NCBI GenBank assembly: GCA_009829735.1
Contig: CM020618.1
Span: forward strand, 10,569,119-10,633,118
Direction: 5' to 3'
Origin: Pyropia yezoensis
Taxonomy: Eukaryota; Rhodophyta; Bangiophyceae; Bangiales; Bangiaceae
DNA: 64,000 nt
Shown: piece by piece, positions 54,971 through 64,000 of the stretch
How the letters are laid out: the number at the start of each line of letters is the position of its first letter
Position numbering within the stretch: position 1 is the stretch's first letter
Translations under genes and position numbers: made by a program
Notes under the pieces: model-generated
Database searches by the model: none
What the model saw: only the letters and a program-made list of their open reading frames with translations
Told to the model about the DNA's origin: nothing

Positions 54971-56731
54971 CTACTCGTTTCCCGGGTCCGAGGATTCCTT
55001 AGAGGTTTCGGTCTCCAGGTCAAAGTCCGTAGGAGCTTCCCTTGCTAGAGCCTCCGTGATGCTCTGCAAGGTTGCCACCCGGATTGCGTGAACATGTGCC
55101 TTGTCCATCTTGGAGGGTGCTCGCCGGTCGGCCCAGTTGACCGCCTTTGCAAACACCAGTCCTTGACGCTTGAGTTTCTCCTGGAGTTTCTTGGGAATGG
55201 TCGGGCCCTGGTAGGACATGTGGTCCTCCTTCTGGCACAGCCAGCAAGACCGGAACCGCTGGTTCTTGACCTGCTTGGGGGCGACTAGGGAAGGTTGCTC
55301 CTTAGAGACGAAGCCGCCCCACTTGTCCCCTGACCCCACGGGTGAGGCCTCGCCAACTGCGAGTACCGGTACAGGGCTATCACCTCCCTTATACTTGTCG
55401 GGTCCGGGACGAACTCGCGACAACGGCCTGGGAGTTGATACCATGGGAGCCTGGAGGGCCTTGGCTTGCCGGTACTTGCCCGGGGTGTAGGCCATCAACT
55501 GCTGGAAGGTATGTTCTTGGTGTTCCTGGTTGTAGTTCTCCGCGTCCACTTGAAGATATTCAGGAAGCCCTTCCGAGAAGATCATCTTGAGCCTGTCCTC
55601 AGGGTAAACGTTGCCACAAGCCTCGCTCATCTCCCGGACACGGCGGGCGAAGGCCTCTGGAGTCTCTTGGCGCTCCATGGTTGCCCGGTTCAACCTGCCG
55701 ACTGCCTTGCGCAGGGAGTCCGCGTCAGCGTAGTTGGACAGGAGCCAGTTGACCGCCTCCGGATAGCTCCGGACGGTACGCCCGACAATGTGTCCGGCAG
55801 AGTCTGGTAGAACCTGTGCGAACCGCTGTTCCGCTTCTCCGGGCATGAAGTTAACCAGGAGGTAGAGAGCCTTGCCCTCGAACACATCGTTGTCGTTGCA
55901 TGCCTTGACAAACCGGCGCAGGAAGGCAAAGATAAGCGCCGGTCTCTTCCCGGAAAACTTAGGATGTCCCCCGAAGCTCGGCTGCATTCGCCGGTTCAGG
56001 GATGCCATCTTCTTGGCCATCTTCCGGGTGTAACCTTAGTCTTGGTTCTCCAGCCGGTAGTTACCCCAATACGTGACCTTGTTCAGGGTGGCATCTCCCA
56101 CTTGGTGGGCAGGGAAGTCAAACTCGACTAGCCTGCGCCGGGTGGGACCAGGAGCTGCGTCCCAGTCATATCCCTCCTCAGAGCTGGAGGAACTGGTCTC
56201 GCTGGTGTTAGAGCGACGATGACGACGCCGACGCCTCCGGCTGCTCCGGTTACCGGTCTTGGAGCTCCCCGCCCCATAAGATGCAAGGGGAGGAAAAGCT
56301 TGGCCGGTCCCAGGAAGCGAAGTCTCAGGGTGACCCGTAGAACCAGTTACAGCGGTGCCTCTGGCACTGTTAGTGCCCACAGGAACAGGTGTATACACCC
56401 AGCTGCCGTGTGTGGGTCCAGGAGTAAACACACCAGGGGTTATCCCTGGAGGTTGAGGAGTAGAACCGACAGGAGGGAGACGTCTGCTGCGAGCGGACTC
56501 AAACGCCGTTGACCCCGGGGTGGCTCCCGCAGGAAGAGCAGCCGGAGGAACGGGAGCAGGAGGTCCTTGGCCGCCTGTAGACTCCAGTCCGCTACCGGAT
56601 GTCACACCCAGGTCTGCTTCACCCGTAGGGAGAACGGCGGGTTGGGCACCGTCCCCCGCGGTGACCAGGGATGCGTCAAGGGACGCGGGGTCTACCCCTT
56701 CGGACACCGTCGTGCCAGGGAGGGTAGCCAT
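54971..56731 (-). pseudogene. gag: gag region of element D
   Basis: The N-terminal part is Pro/Gly/Thr/Ser-rich with an Arg run (SSRRRRRRHRRSNTSE). The capsid-like part includes ALIFAFLRRFVKACNDNDVF and RVREMSEACGNVYPEDRL, which align with the outer element's gag. The zinc-knuckle position reads CWLCQKEDHMSYQG. The C-terminus is acidic. The region is open over most of its length but broken. Confidence 0.8.
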
Positions 56732-56918
56732 GTTGGTCTCTTGACAGCCACAGTCCAGTTGCCTGCGTGTCCAAAGATCGCAAGACTACAAGAGAGGGGT
56801 TGGAGAGCCAGGAATGGGGTTCCCGTGAACGGGCGCAAATAATTCCCAAACCACAGAAAAAGACAGAACAGGAACAACCCAACCCCTGCTCCCAAGTGTC
56901 TCTTCTCAAGCACTCCAA

Positions 56919-56936
56919 TCCCCTGCTGCTCCACCA
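56919..56936 (-). other. Primer-binding site of element D
   Basis: On the minus strand the 18 bases tggtggagcagcagggga start four bases after the 5' LTR. They are identical to the site of element B and one base from that of the outer element. Confidence 0.7.
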
Positions 56937-56940
56937 AATA

Positions 56941-57511
56941 TGTGGAATAAAACTCGATCCTCTCAGACACGTGTCAATATCCCTCGGGGGAAAGGGACAG
57001 GTAACACAGAAAGGGGAACTACGAGAGTGGTATGCCTGTTGCCTCACGTGCCTGCTCGCAGAGCAAACAGATACGCACGGTAGTGCACACGGGGAAGAGG
57101 AAAACAAACGCGCAGTTGTCTTTTTCCTGAGGGCGCGGGCCAAGGGCGCCTCGCTGTCCCTCTCAACGTGCATCTGGGGGAGCCTCGGCACGTTGGCCAG
57201 GTAGCCCCCCCATACCCCCGAGTGGCCCCGACCCGAGTCTAACCTCGTCAGGTCGGGGGCCACTATCACTACTAATTCTATTCCCACTCACTAATCTCAC
57301 ACTCAAATTCTCTCAAATCAAGTCCCTCACAAGTATGCAAAAACCCATCAGAAATCCCTCTCTCACGTGTGGATAGCGTAGTCCACCGCATCCGATTGCC
57401 GGGCACGGGCCACGGCTGCCAACCATCACCACACGGCGGGCGTGTTCTGGCACCTGGTACCCTCTGGTTGCAGTCCCGGGTCGGCGCCAAGTCGGGGCCA
57501 GGGATGCTACA
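56941..57511 (-). repeat. 5' LTR of element D
   Basis: This is the 571-bp partner of 47893-48463. The target duplication gatga follows at 57512-57516. Confidence 0.9.
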
Positions 57512-57721
57512 GATGATACGTGGGAATACGTGGAAGATATTCCTGCTGAGAAGGTCCGGGCATACTGCACCCGGAATGATATCGACCCTAACTGCCCTCC
57601 CTCAACGTGAGGGAAGGCCAAGTGACAGTGCCAAGAGAGTGCTTCAAGTCGAAGTGGTACGCAGAGTGGCATTTAACTACAGCCCTAACCCATAAACTCT
57701 CACAACAAAGGCAGCTTCCAA

Positions 57722-59665
57722 CTAGGCACGCATGCTAGACTCCCCAACACCACGGCCCTCGCCCTCACGTGGAGGCGAGCGGCGAGACCCACGCCGATAA
57801 CGTTCCCCACCAGTCGGCGGGGGCGGCGGCTCCAAGTCGGAACTGTCGCGCCCCTCACGGTCGCGCAAGTTGCGACGACTGCGGCTACTCTTCTGCTTGG
57901 TCTTGCGCGCAAGTTGGCGACGCAGACGCCGGACCGACTCCGTCTCCGACGGGGTAGAGGACTCCGAGACGGAATAAGACAACTCGTCTTCCGACACGGA
58001 GGGAGATCGCCGCGAGTGACGGCGACGACGGCGAGGAGGAGAGTATGCCCGGCTCGCCCGACGCTTGCCGCGCCCAAGTGGGGCCGGCTGGGGCACAGTC
58101 GACCCGATACGAGCCAACTCGGTCGTCATGAACCCCGCTACCGACTCGCAACTCGCGGTCGCCACCGCCGTGCGAACGCACTCCTCAAGTTGAGGAGTCT
58201 CGGAAGCTTGAAGGGTTGCAGCCGACGCGGCCAACCAAGAAATGGTGCGCACCAACGTGGTGATCATCATCCTGGAGTTCAAGAGCGTGGCCGGCAGTAT
58301 CAACTTGGGATACACCGTGAGGAGGGTGGCCCCCAAGTTGGGGGACACCGGAGCGGATGTCTCAACAGCTACGCTTATCGGGATGTCCCCGTGCGGCTGG
58401 AATGGGACAGGAGGAAGCGGAGGGGCTCGCCGAGTAGGCGGAGCCCGAGAGTAACTGCGACCCCTACTCGGGGCCCCCGCAGTGGTTTGAGTCAGGCAGT
58501 CCTCATGAGAAGGCACGGCCATCACGATTGCCTTGTCCGGGGGAGACGCAGGGTGGCGTTCCACCCCCGGGGCATACGGGTCGTCCCCGATACCCAGCCC
58601 CTCCTTGAATACCACACGGCCGTCGTGAAGTTCACGACCGACCCAGATGAACTGGCGAAGTGCGCCATCGCCTTTGGGCCCGCGGGAGGATCTGCGTAAC
58701 TTGTGCTCGATGCTCTCCCACTCGATGAGCTTAAGGAGGCGCAGCATCTCCTCAAGTAGAGTGAGCTGTCCTGATGAGCACCCCTCACCAACTAGCTGAG
58801 GGGTGAGCTGCCCCCAACCTTGGATAAGCCGGGGGGAGAGATGCCAGAGCATCCCCCGCCGCTGAACACAAGACACCCAGGTCGACATGACCTCGAGGAG
58901 CCACTGGGTTGCCAACATGGCGAACACGACGTGGTCCGGGCTAGCCGCCAACATGGCGGAGCCGAAGTGGTCGAGCAACCGTGGTAGTAACCCCTGAAAC
59001 CCGTAGGGGACCTCGACTTGAGGCCACCACTCGGGCTTCTTAGGATAGTACTGCTCCTTGCTAGCAGGTGACTGCTGCGAAAACTCGAGTTGAGCCGAAG
59101 TCACCAAGTAGGGACCTCGCCAGAAGTCCTTCTCCATCCGCACATCAAAGTGATGAGTGTGCGGATCGACTTCGCGAAGGTACGGGGGGCGAGTCGCCAC
59201 CGCGTCCCAAGTGAAGGTTGGCACGTCGCCAGTGCCCGGGATAGTACCCCCGCGGTCCACCATGGCCTTGGCCCGCTGCACGTCTTCGACCTCGTCCTCG
59301 TCCAGGAAGGCAAACTGGTCCGTCCTGAAGCCGGCAGGGAACCCGACCCTACGGGGATACTTCTTCCGTAGGCGGTCCCATACCCGACCCATCGCTGTGC
59401 CAAGTCGGCCACAGCGGAGAACCGTCAACCCCTCCTCATACAGAGGCCAAGCGGGGTAAAACCACCGCCCCAAAGCCTCCCGTGGAACAACGCGGCCCGT
59501 CTCCGGGGAAGATCCCGCCGCCAACCCCAAGCCGGGTGATACGGGCATCCTATCCCCCGGAGCGACCGCGGAGCCCCCGCCGGAAGTCCCGGCGGGCGCT
59601 GCATCGTAGGACGTGTCCTCCATACGATCATCCAAGGAGTCAGTCTCCACCCCCGGGGTCACCAT
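57722..59665 (-). CDS. Antisense third protein of the outer Ty3 element (647 residues), unknown family
   Basis: This intact minus-strand frame sits between pol and the 3' LTR of the plus-strand outer element, so it is antisense to gag-pol like its counterparts in B and D. I start it at ATG 59663-59665 (MVTPGVETDSLDDRMEDTSY), which resembles the acidic start of the B protein; the frame is open further upstream into the LTR but has no better ATG. The conserved block (about residues 195-330) has YYPKKPEWWPQVEVPYGF, MLATQWLLEVMSTW, LWHLSPRLIQGWGQL and LLRLLKLIEW. A Pro-rich linker and a helical part (ARIGSTVP region) follow. The C-terminus is an Arg/Ser-rich tail (RRRRRHSRRSPS, KTKQKSSRSRRN) that could bind nucleic acid or direct nuclear entry. 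It stays open although the surrounding pol is broken. Confidence 0.65.
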   Translation of the reverse strand: MVTPGVETDSLDDRMEDTSYDAAPAGTSGGGSAVAPGDRMPVSPGLGLAAGSSPETGRVVPREALGRWFYPAWPLYEEGLTVLRCGRLGTAMGRVWDRLRKKYPRRVGFPAGFRTDQFAFLDEDEVEDVQRAKAMVDRGGTIPGTGDVPTFTWDAVATRPPYLREVDPHTHHFDVRMEKDFWRGPYLVTSAQLEFSQQSPASKEQYYPKKPEWWPQVEVPYGFQGLLPRLLDHFGSAMLAASPDHVVFAMLATQWLLEVMSTWVSCVQRRGMLWHLSPRLIQGWGQLTPQLVGEGCSSGQLTLLEEMLRLLKLIEWESIEHKLRRSSRGPKGDGALRQFIWVGRELHDGRVVFKEGLGIGDDPYAPGVERHPASPPDKAIVMAVPSHEDCLTQTTAGAPSRGRSYSRAPPTRRAPPLPPVPFQPHGDIPISVAVETSAPVSPNLGATLLTVYPKLILPATLLNSRMMITTLVRTISWLAASAATLQASETPQLEECVRTAVATASCESVAGFMTTELARIGSTVPQPAPLGRGKRRASRAYSPPRRRRRHSRRSPSVSEDELSYSVSESSTPSETESVRRLRRQLARKTKQKSSRSRRNLRDREGRDSSDLEPPPPPTGGERYRRGSRRSPPREGEGRGVGESSMRA

Positions 59666-60000
59666 GGCTCTCCCCAAGTTAGGGCGAGACGACCTGGTTG
59701 TAGTTGCACGAGACCCACCTCGAGTTGAGGGGGGCTCGGATCGCGGGTAGATGGGTGGCCTCCCCAGCGTGGGGCGGCCCAGGGTAAGGTGAAGATGATG
59801 TGTTGGTGGTGGTGGTGTGAGTACCGATAAGAGCAAGCTGCCAAGTGGGCAAGCTTGAGGAGAGGGGCGGTCAACGTGACCGCCTTCACGTCCACGTGAC
59901 GTACCGGGGGGACAGCAAGTCGCGCCTCCAACGCCGCGATGTGCGTTTCTACGCCCCCTCGCAGGGCCGACCGGGTCGGTCGGAACTGAGGAGAGGGGAG

Positions 60001-60469
60001 TGTGGCAGTATTGACCCCCAGGTAGGGGGGCAACATGTGCCATGCAAGGGGCGGCAGGCCACTAGCCTGACCCGTTCCTCCCCCTGCATTCGGGTCCGTA
60101 TTCCCTAAGTTCGGGATAGTTAGCTTAGTAGTAAATCCAACGTGGATTTGAGGGTTTTCTGCATTTATCGTCTTGAATTTTCGTGTGGCCCGGTGGGCAG
60201 GTGCTGGGGTGGGAGATTCTGAGTGGCGAGATTCTGAGGGGACCCTGGGGGGATAAGGGGAGGGACAGCGGGGCTTGGCCTTGCTTCCCCGTCCCGACCA
60301 AGAAACTGTTGGCCCACACACCATCTTCTTGTTTGCTAGTGGGGGGATTGCCCGACAACAGGGACAGAGTGTGTGCGACTTGCACTTCTTCCGGATCCCC
60401 CGACACGGGAGGCAGCCCTTGCGCACCGCCCCAGCTTGGGTGTCGCGTGTGCGAGTGGTTTTTGCCACA
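60001..60469 (+). repeat. 3' LTR of the outer Ty3 element
   Basis: This 469-bp LTR is preceded by the purine tract gaggagaggggag and followed by gaacg, close to the taacg before the 5' LTR. It differs from 18041-18509 at 18 positions. Confidence 0.85.
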
Positions 60470-62832
60470 GAACGGAGCAAACAATGCGGAGACGAAAACA
60501 TAAGAGAAGCGAGCGGAGTAGGGAAAAGCGGTACACCGTGATAGTGGGGGGGGGGGGGGGGGGTGTAGAAAGCGCTGGGGCGCGTGAGGTCTAGAAAGCA
60601 ATGAAGGGAGAGGGTCAAAGGAACATGAGGAAGGGAGAAAGCTCGCGCAGAGGCAGGGGGCCGCACGCCCTTGGGCAGGAGGCACGCCCACAGAAATACA
60701 ACAAAGGGGGGGGATTTGGAAAAAATAGCAGAGTCCGAGTCCAACTGACGTGGGTGCGTCCGGTGGTGAACGCCGAGAATACGGCGGGGGGGTGGGGGAA
60801 GGAGAAGGGAGGGTACCGGGGGGTGGCGGGGAGAACACCTCGAGGGGAAGGGTGAAGGGAGGGGGTGAAGGGGGGGGGTGCGCATCCAAGCGATGGGAGC
60901 ATGGGGGATGCGGTACGAGACTGCGGGAGGGGGGACGTCACCATGCAGGAGGGGAGTGGGTGGAACAAGCCGAGGCAGTGAGGGCGCCAAGCGGGGCAGC
61001 TGCAGTGGCCGCGCGCGTCTGACCCCGGTCGTGCTCCGTGCCAGGTGAAAACTGTGGCTTCCCCAGAGTGCGCGCAAACTGAGCGGTTCGGAACACACCG
61101 TCGTGACGCGACCTCGTCTGCGATTGGCTAATCTAGGGCATGTCCCAGGCCTTCCAGCTGATCCGAGTGGATTCGACGACAGAAAGTGCGCGCAAACGCG
61201 AACGCGCCCACCCGCCAAGGCCGCCGGGGATCTCCGCTGCGCAGACCACATCGCCTGCCAGCGCCCTCATGCCCCACCGTCACCCCCCCTCTCCCCTCCC
61301 GTACCCAGTGCACCTTACCCGCCTTGTCCCTTGCGCACGCTCGCGGCCCCGCTCCTGTCACCCACCCCTGCAACGGTGACTGCCGCCTCCACGTCCCCCC
61401 CCACCGTGTCGTGTGCTGCCCCCGCCTCTGTCTTCTCACCTCGTCGCTTGCCCATCCCCCCATTGCCTTGGCGTTTGCTCCTGCCCCCCCTTCCCCCGCG
61501 CCGCTACGCGTGCGACGTCTCCTTCCCCCGCCCCGCATTGCCGCAGCTTGCAGTCTGCTCGCCTGTGCGTGTACTGCATGTTGTTTTTTTTCGTGCCTCG
61601 GTGGACCCCGGTCTGTCTCGTTGGACTGCGTTTGATAGACGATATGTTTGCCGGCGCCTTTGCTTTATTCTTTTGCATGTGCACACTTCTCCTGTCTTGC
61701 AGTCGCGTCCTTCCTACAATTGCCGTCCCTATCCGCCCCTCTTTTCTGTTGGGGAGCCCGCACGTGGTGTGGCAGGTGGCGCAACAGAGCGGTAGCCCTG
61801 TCCTGCTGCTAAGTGGGACTGTATCAGTCCACCTGCAGTCCACGTCGAGGACGCCTGCTCCTCCGGCGAGGCCGCGGGGGGGCAGCGCCACCAGGGTCCT
61901 GGTTGAGAACCTGACGACACAGCAACCCTTGGGTCATTTGTGACAGCTATAAGGCGAAGGAACGCCGTTCGTCGGTAGGGAAGCCATGGCGATTAAGCAA
62001 GCCTAGGCTGTCAAAAAACAATCTCGCGACAGCAGCGTTAGTCCGCACTTGGCGTACATGTATAGCACGGTCCTTACGACCGTGATCAATTGTCGGGAAG
62101 TACGGTGAGCGGCAGCTGGACCGGGCTCACCGGGTGCCGCGAACCCCGTCTGGGCCATCACAGGTCCATATGAATGCAGTGATTGAAGGGGGTTTCGATC
62201 CCCCCTCCAGTGCTTGGATTTCTATGTACCAAATGTCGAGCCCCCCCCCTGTGGATCGTCGATTCATTGGTGCATTAGGCTAGACATGAAAACTTGTTTA
62301 ATCATGTACCGACCTTGCCACAGTGACTGCTGTCAGTCGGGCTGATATCCGCGAAAACACATGACTTTTCGGACCGCACGGGCAATGACATGGCCCATTT
62401 GAGCCGAGGAGTTGTCCTTCATTGCACCACCGTTGCTGGTGGCAACGGTGGTGGACCGGCACCGCCGCTGTGTCGATCGACGCGCCGGGAGGAAGAGGAA
62501 AACGCGGGCGCGTCTCACCCCCCACAGCTGCGCGCCGCCCCTCTGTGCCGCGCCTCGCGTGTACCGGGACGGCTCGCGAGGCCGGTTGGCGCCGCCTTGT
62601 CGTCACCCTCACCGGCCTCTTCCATCTCCCCCCCAACTCCCTCTACTGCGCGTCGTCGGGTGTTCGGGCGCGTGCCCAGAGGGAGTGGTTGGCTGGTGGT
62701 GGTGGGTGGTTGGTGGTAGCAACAGCCGCCGGTCAGCGGGCGGCCGGGCGGGCGCGGGAACCCCTGCGGGCGCCGCGCACCGGCGCCGCCGCCCGTCCGT
62801 CGGCCAGTCGGTCGCGGCCCCTGCGGGCCGCC
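60470..62832. other. Intergenic stretch right of the Ty3 stack, no clear gene
   Basis: A G run of 18 bases (60546-60563) starts a 450-bp purine-rich stretch (to about 60990), followed by a pyrimidine-rich stretch (about 61190-61520) with Pro/Ser/Ala frames, then mixed sequence to 62400. A run of CCCCCCCC occurs near 62243. Frames here are low-complexity, and one long minus frame crosses the LTR border, so I call none of them. Confidence 0.5.
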
Positions 62833-64000
62833 ATGCCACGCCGGGGGGGCACGCGCGGCACCGCCGCCGCCAACGCTGCCGCCGCCACCACCACCACCGC
62901 CGCCATCGCCGCGGCTGCCGCCGGCCGGGGGGGGGGCGCGGGGCGTGGCGGCGGTGCCGCCGCCGCCGGCCGGGGGAGGGGAGGGGGGGCGGCTCGCGGC
63001 GGTGCCGGCCGTGGTGGAGCGGCCGCTCGGGGAGGGGGGGGTGCTGGTCGAGGCGGGGTGGCTGCCGCAGGCAGCGACGGCACGGCGGCTGTCGCCGCTG
63101 CGGCGGCGACGGCGGCGGCGGCGGCGGTGGCGGCGGTGACAGCAGCCGCGACGACGGCGCCTGCGGCACCCGCGGCGGCGGCGCAGCCGCCCCCAGCGGC
63201 CATTGCGGCGGGTGCGCCGGCGCCGGCGGCGACGGCGACTGCGGCGCCTGTGCGGGCGGCTGGCGCACTGGCGCGCGCGCCGGCACGGCGCCCGCCCAAG
63301 GAGACGTACGAGGACGTGTACGAGAGCGTCTACTTGGCGGGCACGGACTGGGATCAGCTGGAGGCGGTGGACGAGGTGGACTGGGACTTTGACCACCTGG
63401 ACGAGGCTCTGTCGACGGGGGGGGTGCTGTCCACCCAGCGGGTGTACCTGTTTGGATCCACCGAGCCGCAGCTGCTCAACATGGCGTTTGACGACGACGA
63501 GCCGGTCGACGCTGCCGACGCGGCGGCCGTCCGTGCTGCCGCGGTCCGCAAGCGCCTCGCCGACCGGCAGGCCGCGTCGGACAGCTTTGTCAAGGAGGCC
63601 ACGGCGCGGGCGGCCAAGCGCGCGCGCGGCGCGGGGGGGCGGGCGCTGCCGCGGCGGGCGGCCGACGACGCCCCGCCCGCTGGGGACGGCGCCAATGGCG
63701 GCGGCGGCGGTGGCGACGGTGCCGCCCCCGCGGGTGCGGGGGTCTTGTTGGAGCAGACCTCCACGGTGGTGCCCATCCCCGTGATCGTGGCGGTGGTGTC
63801 GTCGCGCCCCCCCCCCGAGCAGGTGGCCATCACGTCGGTGCAGCGGTCGTCAGAGGAAATTGTGCCAATGGCCAAGCTCAAAATGGGCTGGCACCCGCTG
63901 CTGCGGAAGAACGCGCGGCGGATGCCGAAGCAGCCCCGCGTGTACGTGCTCAAGTGCGAGCAGCGGCGGGCGCGGCTGCGGAACATGGAAGAGGACGCGG
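62833..64000 (+). CDS. RGG/Ala-rich then acidic nuclear-type protein, 3' end beyond the window
   Basis: An open frame starts at ATG 62833 in excellent context (gccgccATGc) and runs to the window end (389 codons seen). Residues about 30-80 form a Gly/Arg-rich stretch with many RGG/GRGG units, as in RNA-binding or nucleolar proteins. Residues 80-155 are Ala-rich. From 156 the composition becomes ordinary: an acidic, aromatic stretch (KETYEDVYESVYLAGTDWDQ, then DEVDWDFDHLDEAL), RVYLFGSTEPQLLN (about 205), an Ala/Arg stretch with a nuclear-signal-like AAKRARG (about 258), a second Gly/Ala run, and a C-terminal part with SSEEIVPMAKLKMGWHPLLR (about 340-360) that reads like a conserved domain. I cannot name the family. 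The change to codon-like composition argues for a true host gene. A later ATG inside the Ala-rich part is not available, so 62833 is the natural start. Confidence 0.55.
   Translation, partial: MPRRGGTRGTAAANAAAATTTTAAIAAAAAGRGGGAGRGGGAAAAGRGRGGGAARGGAGRGGAAARGGGGAGRGGVAAAGSDGTAAVAAAAATAAAAAVAAVTAAATTAPAAPAAAAQPPPAAIAAGAPAPAATATAAPVRAAGALARAPARRPPKETYEDVYESVYLAGTDWDQLEAVDEVDWDFDHLDEALSTGGVLSTQRVYLFGSTEPQLLNMAFDDDEPVDAADAAAVRAAAVRKRLADRQAASDSFVKEATARAAKRARGAGGRALPRRAADDAPPAGDGANGGGGGGDGAAPAGAGVLLEQTSTVVPIPVIVAVVSSRPPPEQVAITSVQRSSEEIVPMAKLKMGWHPLLRKNARRMPKQPRVYVLKCEQRRARLRNMEEDA

Larger units (their letters stand above)
47893..57511 (-). mobile_element. Element D: young Ty3/gypsy retrotransposon with a few breaks
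   Basis: This is a 9.6-kb minus-strand element bounded by two 571-bp LTRs (TGTGG...CTACA) that differ at six positions, and flanked by the 5-bp duplication gatga (47888-47892 and 57512-57516). It is inserted in the chromodomain-coding end of the outer element. Its own order is 5' LTR, primer-binding site, gag, protease, reverse transcriptase, RNase H, integrase, an oppositely directed third gene, purine tract, 3' LTR. The gag-pol part carries about two or three breaks; the antisense gene is open. It is younger than the outer element and somewhat older than B. Confidence 0.9.
18041..60469 (+). mobile_element. Outer Ty3/gypsy element (A/C), broken and split by later insertions
   Basis: Two like-oriented 469-bp LTRs with TGTGGCA...TGCCACA ends lie 42 kb apart. 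The left one is followed by a primer-binding site and gag remains, the right one is preceded by a purine tract, an antisense gene and pol remains. They differ at 18 of 469 positions, so the element is clearly older than B or D. The 5 bp outside the LTRs are taacg and gaacg, four of five alike, which fits one insertion event. Between the halves lie a protease fragment resembling element B, element B itself, an island with two non-retroviral genes, and element D. The alternative is two separate truncated members of one LTR family. Its coding parts carry several breaks. It is a chromodomain-type Ty3 element. Confidence 0.5.

Noticed and set aside
59659-61251. Minus-strand frame of 530 codons across the 3' LTR border
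   Set aside because: It crosses LTR and flank, and part of it recurs as a frame in the other LTR copy; it is a chance frame through LTR sequence.
62412-63396. Arg/Gly- and Pro-rich frames of about 300 codons on both strands
   Set aside because: Shadows of the plus-strand RGG/Ala-rich gene that starts at 62833 and stays open to the window edge.
1-64000. CRISPR array, operon or bacterial promoter features
   Set aside because: No regularly spaced repeats with unique spacers; all evidence points to eukaryotic nuclear DNA.

Overview
The window is nuclear DNA of a GC-rich eukaryote. The evidence is long triplet-repeat tracts, eukaryotic poly(A) signals, one clear spliceosomal intron, chromodomain Ty3/gypsy retrotransposons, pogo and PIF/Harbinger DNA transposons, and a Crinkler/RHS-type NTPase-nuclease. 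High GC, long intron-poor reading frames and Ala/Pro/Arg-rich low-complexity tracts would suit a bangiophyte red alga (Porphyra/Pyropia type), but other GC-rich algae or protists are not excluded.

Layout. 1-1269 is the 3' part of a decayed pogo/Tigger transposase on the minus strand. 1270-4332 has no convincing gene but holds a perfect palindrome, a row of four hairpins and a CGCCGT-type repeat. 4333-7031 is a probable multi-exon host gene for an Ala/Pro-rich repeat protein, followed by a poly(A) signal. 9367-17485 is an end-to-end PIF/Harbinger transposon of 8.1 kb: 19-bp terminal inverted repeats, a TCA target duplication, a spliced DDE nuclease gene and a convergent Myb-like partner gene.

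18041-60469 is a stack of Ty3/gypsy elements. An outer pair of like-oriented LTRs (18041-18509 and 60001-60469, 18 differences in 469 bp) brackets gag remains, a B-like protease fragment, element B (21055-31875, minus strand, looks whole, 2 LTR differences in 363 bp), a 12-kb non-retroviral island, broken pol remains, element D (47893-57511, minus strand, 6 LTR differences in 571 bp) and an antisense gene. LTR divergence falls in the order expected for nested insertion. The island (about 31.9-43.8 kb) holds two long intact genes: a Crinkler/RHS-like P-loop NTPase with a PD-(D/E)xK-like nuclease end (33220-35940), and an Ulp1/SENP-type cysteine protease (38791-41700). The right edge (62833 to window end) is the start of a host gene for an RGG- and Ala-rich, then acidic, protein.

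The most interesting observation is that all three Ty3 units (B, D and the outer element) carry one long intact reading frame between pol and the 3' LTR, in the opposite direction to gag-pol. The three proteins (about 815, 705 and 647 residues) look homologous to each other by eye and match no family I can name. Antisense accessory frames are known from some plant Ty3 elements, but a conserved family across three diverged elements in one locus deserves a proper search.
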